Assembly (NCBI GenBank): GCA_937915965.1
Contig: CALGHC010000372.1
Location: 1-5,007 of the forward strand
DNA: 5,007 bases
Source of the DNA: an uncultured Myxococcales bacterium
Lineage (GTDB): Bacteria > Myxococcota_A > UBA9042
Reading direction: 5' to 3'
Part shown: piece by piece, positions 1-5,007 of the stretch
Numbering within the stretch: position 1 is the stretch's first letter
Layout of the letters: every line of letters starts with the position of its first letter
Made by a program: the position numbers and the translations under genes
The notes under the pieces: model-generated
Databases searched by the model: none
Seen by the model: only the letters and a program-made list of their open reading frames with translations
Told to the model about the DNA's origin: nothing

Positions 1-278
1 GAGACAAGGAGCACGCCCTCGCATTCTGCAGGACGTTCTTCCCGTGGTACTGCGACGAACATCGCCACGGCGGCATCGCGATGCTGACGCCTGCCGACGT
101 GTTCCACGGCCGCACCGAGTCGGTGCTCGCCAAGCGCCAGGCTGCCCTCAACGCTGCGTTCGCGGCGCACCCTGAACGCTTCGTGCGCGGCAGGTCGCTG
201 GCGGCGCCGTTGCCGAGCGCGGTGTGGATCAACAAGCCGCCGGAAGTTCCGGCGACGATGGAGGCCGTTGCACAGTAA
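1..278 (+). CDS. IS3-family transposase (OrfB), C-terminal fragment
   Basis: This is the end of a DDE/integrase-type transposase, which catalyses cut-out and insertion of its IS element. The frame is open from base 3 without a start codon, so the gene begins outside the window; the ATG at 81 is internal. The visible 91 or so residues contain FFPWYCDEHRHGGI, then MLTPADVFHGR, then HPERFVRG and a closing AVWINKPPE. This series is typical of the integrase-core C-terminus of IS3-family OrfB proteins. The catalytic DDE residues lie upstream, apart perhaps from the last Glu, and cannot be checked. It ends in TAA at 276-278, with a probable IS end just downstream, and converges on the toxin gene. 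There is no sign of a frameshift in the visible part. Family assignment is by recognition of the C-terminal motifs; the exact IS name is unknown. Confidence 0.88.
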   Translation, partial: DKEHALAFCRTFFPWYCDEHRHGGIAMLTPADVFHGRTESVLAKRQAALNAAFAAHPERFVRGRSLAAPLPSAVWINKPPEVPATMEAVAQ

Positions 279-322
279 TAGCGTCGCGCGAGTGTCTCAT
301 TGGCGTTGACAGGTTCCGCCGC
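279..322 (+). mobile_element. probable right end of the IS3-family element
   Basis: Immediately after the transposase stop comes a short non-coding stretch containing TTGACAGGTTCCG at 306-318. Elements of this IS3 subgroup usually end a few tens of bases after the orfB stop, and a GTTGACAGGTTCCG-like string is common in their terminal repeats (recalled, not searched). The left end is outside the window, so the inverted repeat and target duplication cannot be confirmed and the exact boundary is a guess. TTGACA also resembles a -35 box, but no -10 follows at a suitable distance and no gene lies downstream on this strand. Confidence 0.4.
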
Positions 323-410
323 GTGCCGAGTTCGAGGCCGAGCTCAGCATCCTGCCTCGCCATTTGCCCGCTACGAAGCCGTCGCCGTTGCTGATCACGC
401 CGACCTCCCC

Positions 411-800
411 TCACCCAGCCCGTGCGACCGCGTAGGACGCCATGGCGCCGTCGTAGCTCATGAGTTGCAGGCGGTCCGCCCGGGCCTGGGCGACGATCAT
501 CCGATCAAAGGGATCGCGGTGATGCCAGGGCAACGTGGCGAGCTCAGCGAGGTGGGGCAGCTCCACGGGCAGCAGGCTGGCCCCGAGTTGTTTGCAGCCC
601 TCCGCGACGAAGGGACTCAGCTCGCAGGGCAGATGCAACCTCCCCACGCTGACCTTGATGGCCATCTCCCACGGACTGGCGACGCTGACCAAGAGCTCGA
701 CGCCTTCGTCCTGCAGCAAACGTCGCGCGCCCTCTGGCAGGCGATCGGGTGCCGCGAGTGCCCAGAGGAAGACGTGTGTGTCCATCAGGATCCGGTCCAT
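411..800 (-). CDS. VapC-like PIN-domain toxin of a type II toxin-antitoxin system
   Basis: This 129-residue protein is a full-length PIN-domain ribonuclease of the VapC type. Such toxins cleave RNA (often tRNA or rRNA) in the cytoplasm when freed from their antitoxin. The N-terminal strand carries MDTHVFLWAL with the first acidic residue at D7; ASPWEMAIK supplies E45; HHRDPFDR supplies D96 and D99; a further Asp sits at D117 in LMSYDGAM. These match the acidic metal-binding cluster of PIN domains, so the active site looks intact. The start codon overlaps the antitoxin stop by one base (TGATG, the ATG at 800-798), and GAGG at 811-808 inside the antitoxin gene serves as ribosome binding site, which suggests translational coupling. 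It lies about 90 bases from a probable IS end. The RNA target cannot be deduced. The subgroup paired with Phd/YefM antitoxins fits this sequence well. Confidence 0.9.
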   Translation of the reverse strand: MDRILMDTHVFLWALAAPDRLPEGARRLLQDEGVELLVSVASPWEMAIKVSVGRLHLPCELSPFVAEGCKQLGASLLPVELPHLAELATLPWHHRDPFDRMIVAQARADRLQLMSYDGAMASYAVARAG

Positions 801-1054
801 CAGCCTTCCTCGGGCAGCAAGGAGCCTTCAATCCAGTTCGCCGCCTCTTGGTCGGCCATGGGCGCGAATGCGTCATCGTCCCAGCTCACCTGCCCGCTAA
901 AGCCGCCGAGGCGTCGCCCGCCGGCGTCATCTGCCCGAACGAGACGAGCGATGACCTGTCCCGATCGAGCGATGGCGACCTCCTCGCCCGCCTCGACGGC
1001 GCGGAGGAGGCGCGAGAGGTGGGTCTTGGCGTCCTGGATGTTGACTGTGCGCAT
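800..1054 (-). CDS. Phd/YefM-family antitoxin of the VapC-like toxin
   Basis: This 84-residue protein is the antitoxin partner of the downstream PIN toxin. It should bind and inhibit the toxin and repress their shared promoter. The N-terminal half reads MRTVNIQDAKTHLSRLL, then an EAGEEVAIARSG turn and QVIARLV. This is the standard Phd/YefM DNA-binding and dimerisation fold, at roughly residues 1-45. The C-terminal half is acidic (WDDDAFAP, then NWIEGSLLPEEG) and is the expected toxin-binding tail, usually disordered when free. The ATG at 1054-1052 is supported by GAGG at 1063-1060, five bases upstream. Antitoxin first, toxin second with a one-base overlap is the usual order, ensuring antitoxin excess. 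The short leader behind the promoter at 1081-1109 fits autoregulation. Length is normal for the family. Confidence 0.9.
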   Translation of the reverse strand: MRTVNIQDAKTHLSRLLRAVEAGEEVAIARSGQVIARLVRADDAGGRRLGGFSGQVSWDDDAFAPMADQEAANWIEGSLLPEEG

Positions 1055-1080
1055 GTTGGCCTCGAGGTGGGTCCCCCCAA

Positions 1081-1109
1081 AGGTTAGTCTGGTCAGCTGG
1101 TCTGGTCAA
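1081..1109 (-). promoter_or_regulatory. candidate promoter and operator of the toxin-antitoxin operon
   Basis: Read on the minus strand, TTGACC (1109-1104) is followed by a 17-base spacer and TAACCT (1086-1081). This gives a sigma70-like promoter with a good -35 and a weak -10. Transcription would start about 20 bases before the antitoxin ATG. The spacer is largely made of a 9-base direct repeat, GTCTGGTCA on the plus strand at 1087-1095 and 1100-1108, with a 13-base period. Such a repeat between the promoter boxes is well placed as the binding site of the antitoxin or the toxin-antitoxin complex. The promoter is predicted by eye; the operator role is inference. Confidence 0.45.
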
Positions 1110-1353
1110 ACTGTTCCGGCGGCGCGTCGCCGACTCCCACCAGGACCGGGCGCGCCGCGGGCTCGCCAGGGACACGCCAGACCGCAGACCATCTAGACGC
1201 TCTCGTACCTGCCACGGCGGCGGAACCGGATGCTTCGAGGTCGACTCGCGGCTGCGCCGCACGTTGACTTGGCGGCGCCGCAGATCGCACGCTGCGGGCG
1301 CGACGGCCACGCCGGCGCGGACGGCGGGCCCAACCTGCCAAAGGGGCGAGCTC
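1110..1353. other. divergent intergenic region, no gene seen
   Basis: This stretch separates the leftward toxin-antitoxin operon from the rightward DUF1566 lipoprotein, so it should hold the lipoprotein promoter. Open frames crossing it are rich in Arg and Ala, lack recognisable motifs and look like chance GC-rich readings. A TTGACT at 1264-1269 resembles a -35 box but has no matching -10 at 16-18 bases. I see no RNA gene or clear terminator. The only clear signal is the ribosome binding site AAGGGG at 1341-1346. Confidence 0.5.
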
Positions 1354-2127
1354 ATGCCAACGCGCCGATTCTGGACCGCTGCCGTCTTCGTGATCTGCGC
1401 CTCTTCGGTCGTCGCTGCGTGCAGCGAACGGGCTGCGAATGTCTACGTTGGTGGCGCGGGACTCGACGCTGCAGGCGTCGATTCGGACGCCTTGCCAGCC
1501 GCGGACACCACAACCGGCGAGGACATCGCAGACACCACAAGCGGCGAGGACATGGCAACGCTCGACGGCGGCCAGGCTGAGGGCGACACGAGCGGCGGCG
1601 ACGCTGCAGGAGACGTCGAACTGGACGCGTCCCCACCGGCGCCCTGGGCGACCTGCCCAGGCGGCAAACGCGACCCGTCAACGCAACTGTGCTGGCAGGA
1701 CCCGCCGCAGCATGCGCCGCTCCTGTGGCCGGCTGCGGCGACCTACTGCGAGGCCCTGACCGCCGGCGCCAAGGAGGACTGGCGGCTGCCCGATATCAGC
1801 GAACTGCGCTCGCTGATCCGAGGCTGCGCCGACACGGAGACGGGCGGAAAGTGCCCAACCACAGCACAGAATCCCAAGGCCAGCTCGGCGTGCGGCGGGT
1901 GCGCAGCCATGGGCGGTCCCGCGGATGGGGGCTGCTATTGGTCCCCGTCCCTGAGCGGCAGCTGCGCTTCTTCGGGCGTGGGCACCGCCGGCCCCTCCTT
2001 TTGGAGCGCCACAGTTCATCCCGGCCTGACCGGATTCAGCTACGCGGTGGATTTCAGCAAGGGCGGTCTGGTCGGCGCCAACGTGGACTCGATCCATGGC
2101 AACGCGCGGTGCGTTCGGACCGACTGA
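1354..2127 (+). CDS. DUF1566 (Lcl_C) domain lipoprotein
   Basis: This is a predicted 257-residue envelope lipoprotein of unknown precise function. The frame is open from an ATG at 1264, but the ATG at 1354 is preferred: AAGGGG (1341-1346) sits seven bases upstream, and it begins with a proper signal peptide, MPTRRF followed by a hydrophobic core and lipobox VAAC with C23 as lipidated residue. Residues about 33-95 form an acidic, Asp/Thr/Gly/Ala-rich linker containing a tandem repeat. Residues about 98-257 form a DUF1566 domain, with DWRLPDISEL (142-151), PSFWSAT (214-220) and the closing ARCVR (251-255). The domain holds ten cysteines, suggesting disulfides in an exported protein. DUF1566 domains are abundant in secreted proteins of Myxococcota and other environmental bacteria; their ligand is generally unknown. 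The gene stands alone and converges on the lectin gene. Confidence 0.82.
   Translation: MPTRRFWTAAVFVICASSVVAACSERAANVYVGGAGLDAAGVDSDALPAADTTTGEDIADTTSGEDMATLDGGQAEGDTSGGDAAGDVELDASPPAPWATCPGGKRDPSTQLCWQDPPQHAPLLWPAAATYCEALTAGAKEDWRLPDISELRSLIRGCADTETGGKCPTTAQNPKASSACGGCAAMGGPADGGCYWSPSLSGSCASSGVGTAGPSFWSATVHPGLTGFSYAVDFSKGGLVGANVDSIHGNARCVRTD
1504..1557 (+). repeat. 27-bp tandem repeat, two copies, inside the lipoprotein linker
   Basis: Two adjacent 27-base units (1504-1530 and 1531-1557) differ at only two positions. They encode DTTTGEDIA and DTTSGEDMA. The unit is a multiple of three, so copy changes would lengthen or shorten the linker without breaking the frame. It lies in the flexible stretch between the lipid anchor and the DUF1566 domain. 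The near identity suggests recent duplication by slippage or unequal exchange. Confidence 0.85.
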
Positions 2128-2146
2128 GGTCGAGCGCAGCGGCTGA

Positions 2147-2284
2147 CAAGGACGGCTGGAGCGCGCCAAGGCGCTCGGGTACCCGGTCGACAAGTTCATC
2201 TCGGCGGGGAACAAGCTGCCGCCCGCTCCGCCGCCAGACGTGCCCTGGTCGCGGTCGCCCCAGCTTGCGCCCGATCAGGGATGA
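2147..2284 (+). pseudogene. possible remnant of a gene 3' end, product unrecognised
   Basis: Between the two convergent lipoprotein genes a frame with no start codon runs from just after a TGA (2144-2146) to a TGA at 2282-2284. It reads LERAKALGYPVDKFISAGNK, then a PPAPPPDVPW proline stretch and a short tail. The first part has the balance of a real alpha-helical protein end rather than the Arg/Ala-rich look of chance frames. It may be the tail of a gene whose front was lost. I do not recognise a family. It could equally be chance, as the frame is only about 45 codons. Confidence 0.2.
2159..2185. terminator. stem-loop region between convergent genes, possible terminator
   Basis: GAGCGC (2159-2164) pairs with GCGCTC (2171-2176) across a six-base loop, and the ten-base palindrome CGGGTACCCG follows at 2176-2185. 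It lies 32 bases after the stop of the DUF1566 gene and in the converging path of the lectin gene. There is no U-run on either strand, so it is not a classic intrinsic terminator. Position is the main argument. Confidence 0.22.
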
Positions 2285-2287
2285 GCC

Positions 2288-3928
2288 CTACTTGCCGCAC
2301 GCTCCGGGACGAGACGTGAGGCGCACCGCATCGACGTCGAGCTGAACACCGCCCCGCTTGGCGATGACGATCGTGATCGCCTTCCCCACTAGCGAGGCGT
2401 CGCGCGTGCAGAAGGACGTGCTGACCGCCGTCCACCCGTCAGGGTTGCCACCATTGAACACCGCAAGCCGCTTCGAGTCGTCGCTCGCCACCACCTTCGT
2501 GCCGGCTAGCAGGCGAATCCGATACGCTGCGCGGCCGGTATCCGAGCGTGCGCCGAGGCGCATCGACAAGGTGTACTCGGTGCCGGCTTGGACCGTCGTG
2601 GACAGCGCCTGGGAGATCTCGCCGGAGTTGAGATACGCGACCTGTCGCCCCTCGTGGGCGGCGAGAACCTTGCCGGTGGGCGTCCATATCCCAGACTCCG
2701 CCGTCCGCTTCCATCCAGGGATCTCGAAGTTGCAGTCGCCCAACGCGGCGTTGCGGTAGGGCAGCGCGACCCTGCGCTCGAAGTTCCAGTTGTCCACTGA
2801 ATTTGGCTGCTTCGCTGCCGGTCGAGCTCCGCCGCGGCACACGAAGCCACTCGCAAATGTACCCGCGCCGTACTTCGTCGGACCTGTCCAATCGCAGAAC
2901 ATGTCGTTCCAGCGCATGTCGCCCCACGACCCCATCATGTTGCCGCAATTCTCGGCGCCGTAGCGGCTGCGGTTGTTGGGCTCGTCCTTCTTCCACATCG
3001 TCATCGTCATCGGCGTGCCGTCGACCCAGGTGTACTCGCCCTCGGTCGCCAGATCGTTGAGGCCAAAGAAATACAGGTGGCTGTCGTAGCCGCCGGACTC
3101 CCGCGCGGTCGCCGTAACCGCCTTCTGCTCTGCTTCATTGTGAATGCTCGCCAGATCGTAGCCCTTGCCGGCGGCCTTGCACGTGTCACGCGAGCCACGC
3201 CAGGTGGCGGCGAGGTTGCACAGGATGAAATGCGCACCACCCACGCGCACCTCACGACATTCCTCGCGCAGCTTCCTGACGCCGTCGGTGGCGGGCGCCC
3301 CCTGCGGCGCGGGCACCTCCACTTTCTTCGCGGTCTTGCGTTCGTCGCGGTCGAGAATAGTGAATTCCACCCGCCGGTTCCGCTGATGGCACGCATCTTC
3401 GTCACTCGTGCAGACGACTCGTGTGGATCCAAAGCCGGCAGAATCCAGCTGTGCCGCCACGCCGTGTTCCCGCATGTACTTGGCCACCGCGGCGGCGCGC
3501 TCCCCGGACAGCTTGTTGTTCGCGTCGGCGTCACCCCGCGCGTCCGTGTGCCCCTCGACGCGAACGCGCACGATGTCCGGATTCGCCTTGAACACGCTCA
3601 CGAGCGAGGTGAGGATCGGTGTGCTGTCGGCGAGGAGCACCGCGCTCGCCGTCTCGAACAAGATCCGTTGGTTGATCTCGATGCGGCCCTCGCGCACGAC
3701 CGCCGCCGCCTCCCCGTCATTGGTGGTCTTGCCGGACGCATAGAGGTCGTACACCGTCCCGCGCTTGAGGCTGTCCTCCGCGATCGGTGCCCTCTCCGGC
3801 GCGACCTTCGAGGTGCTCGAGCCCCCGCCCACGGCCCGGCCAATGCTGGCGTGCGTCCCCGCGCAGCCGCCCAACGCCAACGACGCAACACCCCACATCG
3901 CCGCCAACCACAACCCGTTCCGTTTCAT
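2288..3928 (-). CDS. outer-membrane lipoprotein with OmpA, C-type lectin and DUF642-like domains
   Basis: A 546-residue predicted lipoprotein with three modules. The signal peptide ends in a lipobox ALGGC, with C22 lipidated and Ala next, compatible with outer-membrane sorting. Residues about 84-193 are an OmpA/MotB peptidoglycan-binding domain: GHTDARGDAD and NNKLSGERAAAV give D129 and R144, the Asp/Arg pair that holds diaminopimelate in the family, and RNRRVEF closes it. Residues about 222-366 are a C-type lectin domain with EPN (316-318), E326, WND (340-342) and cysteines C250, C328, C345 and C364; all five ligands of calcium site 2 are present. Residues about 376-541 (NWNFERR, IPGWKR, YLNSGEISQAL, then LDVDAVRL) resemble DUF642-like galactose-binding beta-sandwiches. 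AAGGAG six bases before the ATG fixes the start. The inferred role is a wall-tethered, calcium-dependent glycan-binding adhesin or receptor. OmpA and lectin calls are strong; the third domain is less certain. Confidence 0.88.
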   Translation of the reverse strand: MKRNGLWLAAMWGVASLALGGCAGTHASIGRAVGGGSSTSKVAPERAPIAEDSLKRGTVYDLYASGKTTNDGEAAAVVREGRIEINQRILFETASAVLLADSTPILTSLVSVFKANPDIVRVRVEGHTDARGDADANNKLSGERAAAVAKYMREHGVAAQLDSAGFGSTRVVCTSDEDACHQRNRRVEFTILDRDERKTAKKVEVPAPQGAPATDGVRKLREECREVRVGGAHFILCNLAATWRGSRDTCKAAGKGYDLASIHNEAEQKAVTATARESGGYDSHLYFFGLNDLATEGEYTWVDGTPMTMTMWKKDEPNNRSRYGAENCGNMMGSWGDMRWNDMFCDWTGPTKYGAGTFASGFVCRGGARPAAKQPNSVDNWNFERRVALPYRNAALGDCNFEIPGWKRTAESGIWTPTGKVLAAHEGRQVAYLNSGEISQALSTTVQAGTEYTLSMRLGARSDTGRAAYRIRLLAGTKVVASDDSKRLAVFNGGNPDGWTAVSTSFCTRDASLVGKAITIVIAKRGGVQLDVDAVRLTSRPGACGK

Positions 3929-3934
3929 CCAACG

Positions 3935-3940
3935 CTCCTT
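3935..3940 (-). promoter_or_regulatory. strong ribosome binding site of the OmpA-lectin gene
   Basis: AAGGAG on the minus strand lies six bases before the ATG at 3928-3926. It is a near-perfect Shine-Dalgarno match at good spacing and decides the start, which also gives a complete lipoprotein signal peptide. Confidence 0.8.
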
Positions 3941-3969
3941 CGTTCGCCGCCCAGAATGTCGCGTTCTCC

Positions 3970-3997
3970 CTTATCCGCGATCTGGCAGACGATGCAA
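3970..3997 (-). promoter_or_regulatory. weak candidate promoter of the OmpA-lectin gene
   Basis: On the minus strand TTGCAT (3997-3992) and GATAAG (3975-3970) are separated by 16 bases and would give a leader of about 35 bases before the start codon. Both hexamers are imperfect sigma70 matches. In a GC-rich organism with many alternative sigma factors this is only a suggestion. Confidence 0.25.
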
Positions 3998-4452
3998 AGC
4001 AGCGGCTCCGGCACCGTAGCGCTCCTTCGCGAGAGCCTGGCGTGGTCCCGGGGGGGACTCCAAGCCCAGGTCCATCCGCCTGTTTGTTCTACCTGGTCTT
4101 GCGCCTGGTCTGGCACGTGGAGGTCGCCTCGCCCTTCGTTCGAACCGCCGTCTGCGTATACTCCATGAGGTCGTTCCGCCGAGCGAGCTGTCCGGATGAA
4201 CGCGCCTTTGCTTCGCGCCGCGCAACGTCTTGAAACCACACAATCGCGGACTTACCGGCCTGAATTCAATACATACGCCGTCTGTCGCAGTCTTCGGCAT
4301 CAGACCCACAGACCGCGTCTGCGACGGCCGGCCCGACGCGGCTCGAGCGAACCGGCTGACGAGGACGGCGGCAGCGAGGCGAGCTACCCGGACGCCGAGA
4401 CCAACTCGCAGGGCGACGCGCCAATATACCTTGCAATCAAGAGCTTCACTCG

Positions 4453-4475
4453 CCACCTCCCCGGAGGGGCCGTGG
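4453..4475 (-). terminator. hairpin after the transporter gene, possible terminator
   Basis: Starting about 10 bases beyond the transporter stop, CCAC (4453-4456) pairs with GTGG (4472-4475) and CCCC (4459-4462) with GGGG (4466-4469), around a three-base loop with a 2x2 internal mismatch. It is GC-rich and well placed for ending the minus-strand transcript, but no U-run follows. Confidence 0.25.
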
Positions 4476-4485
4476 GTAGGGCGGC

Positions 4486-5007
4486 TCAAGCGTCGCTCAG
4501 ACCCCTGTGGTTGCGCACCAGCACGACGCTCAAGCTCAGGGCAGCCAGCGCCGCGGCGCCCATGAGGACGAAGAGGATCGGGTCCAGATCGCCCCCGCCA
4601 GTCTTGTACATCCGCCCAATGACCAGCTCCTGCACCACCGAGCCGATGGACCCCATCCCGTTGATGATACCCGCCGCCAGAATCGCGCCCTGACGCGAGC
4701 CGATGTCCATGGCCCCCGCGCCGGTCATCAGCGCGTCGGGACCGTACAGCGTGAAGCCGGTCGCGCCGATGCAGATGGCGAAGAGCAGCGTGGACGTGCC
4801 ACCCACCGAGGCCATGGCCGCCGTCGACGCCACCATGCCCAGCACGAGCAGGAAGGCCACCTTTGCCCGGCGGCCGCGGAAGAACCGATCGCTGAGCCAC
4901 CCCGCGAAGATCACGCCGAAGATGCCGCAGAAGTCGAAGATGGTGGACACGTAGCCCGCGTCGTCTCCCTCCAGGCCAAAGTTGCGGGACAGAAAGAAGG
5001 GCACCCA
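4486..5007 (-). CDS. MFS transporter, organophosphate/SLC37-like, C-terminal part
   Basis: This is the C-terminal half of a major facilitator superfamily permease in the inner membrane. The frame is open to the window edge. The GTG at 5004-5002 is probably an internal Val, because a Trp codon precedes it in frame and the sequence begins mid-protein (VPFFLSRNFGLEGDDAGYVS). About five membrane segments are visible. After the first comes GWLSDRFFRGRRAK, the charged MFS loop motif G-x-x-x-D-R-x-x-R-G-R-R. YGPDALMTGAGAMDIGSR followed by a GIINGMGSIGSVVQ helix is like the organophosphate:phosphate antiporter group (GlpT, UhpT and especially SLC37 proteins), so a sugar-phosphate or glycerol-phosphate substrate is likely but not shown. 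It ends with RNHRGLSDA and a TGA stop at 4488-4486. The N-terminal substrate-binding half lies outside the window. Confidence 0.82.
   Translation of the reverse strand, partial: WVPFFLSRNFGLEGDDAGYVSTIFDFCGIFGVIFAGWLSDRFFRGRRAKVAFLLVLGMVASTAAMASVGGTSTLLFAICIGATGFTLYGPDALMTGAGAMDIGSRQGAILAAGIINGMGSIGSVVQELVIGRMYKTGGGDLDPILFVLMGAAALAALSLSVVLVRNHRGLSDA

Larger units (their letters stand above)
3929..4485. other. intergenic region of about 560 bases, no convincing gene
   Basis: This gap lies between the transporter stop and the lectin gene start, both on the minus strand. Open frames here are mostly Arg/Pro/Ala-rich and motif-free. It contains an AT-richer patch (about 4225-4300, roughly half GC by count), an 8-base direct repeat CCTGGTCT at 4092-4099 and 4104-4111, a TATATT box on the minus strand at 4428-4423 and a hairpin next to the transporter stop. 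The gap argues that the lectin gene has its own promoter and is not in an operon with the transporter. No tRNA or other RNA gene was recognised. Confidence 0.5.

Noticed and set aside
300..1196. Long plus-strand open frame of 298 codons opposite the toxin-antitoxin genes
   Set aside because: It is antisense to two well-recognised genes, has no motif and reads as Arg/Pro/Ala-rich GC shadow sequence.
1264..1292. TTGACT as -35 of a promoter for the DUF1566 gene
   Set aside because: No acceptable -10 hexamer lies 16-18 bases downstream; the region there is GCACGC-like.
1264..1353. N-terminal extension of the DUF1566 lipoprotein to the ATG at 1264
   Set aside because: The added 30 residues are Arg-rich and would bury the signal peptide; the ATG at 1354 has a ribosome binding site and begins a proper lipoprotein signal.
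3077..4168. Plus-strand open frame of 363 codons opposite the OmpA-lectin gene
   Set aside because: The minus-strand frame has a signal peptide, a strong ribosome binding site and clear domains; the plus-strand frame has none and is a shadow.
3971..4900. Minus-strand open frame of 309 codons spanning the transporter gene and the gap
   Set aside because: It is out of frame with the MFS protein, which has real membrane segments. The translation is Arg/Gly-rich, with no recognisable domain.
5002..5004. GTG as the start of the MFS gene
   Set aside because: The visible part holds only the C-terminal half of an MFS protein and the frame stays open to the edge, so the GTG is most likely an internal Val codon.
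1..5007. CRISPR array, tRNA or rRNA genes
   Set aside because: No regularly spaced repeats with unique spacers and no tRNA or rRNA signature strings were seen on either strand.

Overview
The window is GC-rich DNA with GC-rich codon usage. It carries two kinds of outer-envelope lipoprotein that are common in Myxococcota and other former Deltaproteobacteria: a lipobox protein with a low-complexity Asp/Thr/Gly linker and a DUF1566 (Lcl_C) domain, and an OmpA-type lipoprotein with extra binding domains. A myxobacterium-like host is my best guess. This is inferred from gene style, not from a marker gene.

Layout, left to right. (1) Positions 1-278 hold the C-terminal end of an IS3-family transposase (plus strand), followed by a likely IS right end near 306-318. 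(2) Positions 411-1054 (minus) hold a two-gene type II toxin-antitoxin module: a Phd/YefM-type antitoxin followed by a VapC-like PIN-domain toxin, joined by a TGATG overlap. A sigma70-like promoter with a 9-bp direct repeat lies just upstream. (3) Positions 1354-2127 (plus) hold a DUF1566 lipoprotein with a short tandem repeat in its linker. (4) Positions 2128-2287 form a convergent gap with a possible gene remnant and a stem-loop. (5) Positions 2288-3928 (minus) hold the most notable gene: a 546-residue lipoprotein joining an OmpA peptidoglycan-binding domain, a C-type lectin domain with every canonical calcium/sugar ligand, and a C-terminal DUF642-like beta-sandwich. (6) Positions 3929-4485 appear non-coding and include an AT-richer island. 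(7) Positions 4486-5007 (minus) hold the C-terminal part of an MFS transporter of the organophosphate/SLC37 type, cut by the window edge.

The genes do not form one pathway. The left third is accessory DNA (IS end plus toxin-antitoxin). The middle encodes two independently transcribed surface lipoproteins facing each other. The right end is an ordinary transporter. The strongest candidate for something undescribed is the OmpA-lectin-beta-sandwich protein, which looks like a cell-wall-tethered, calcium-dependent sugar-binding adhesin or receptor.
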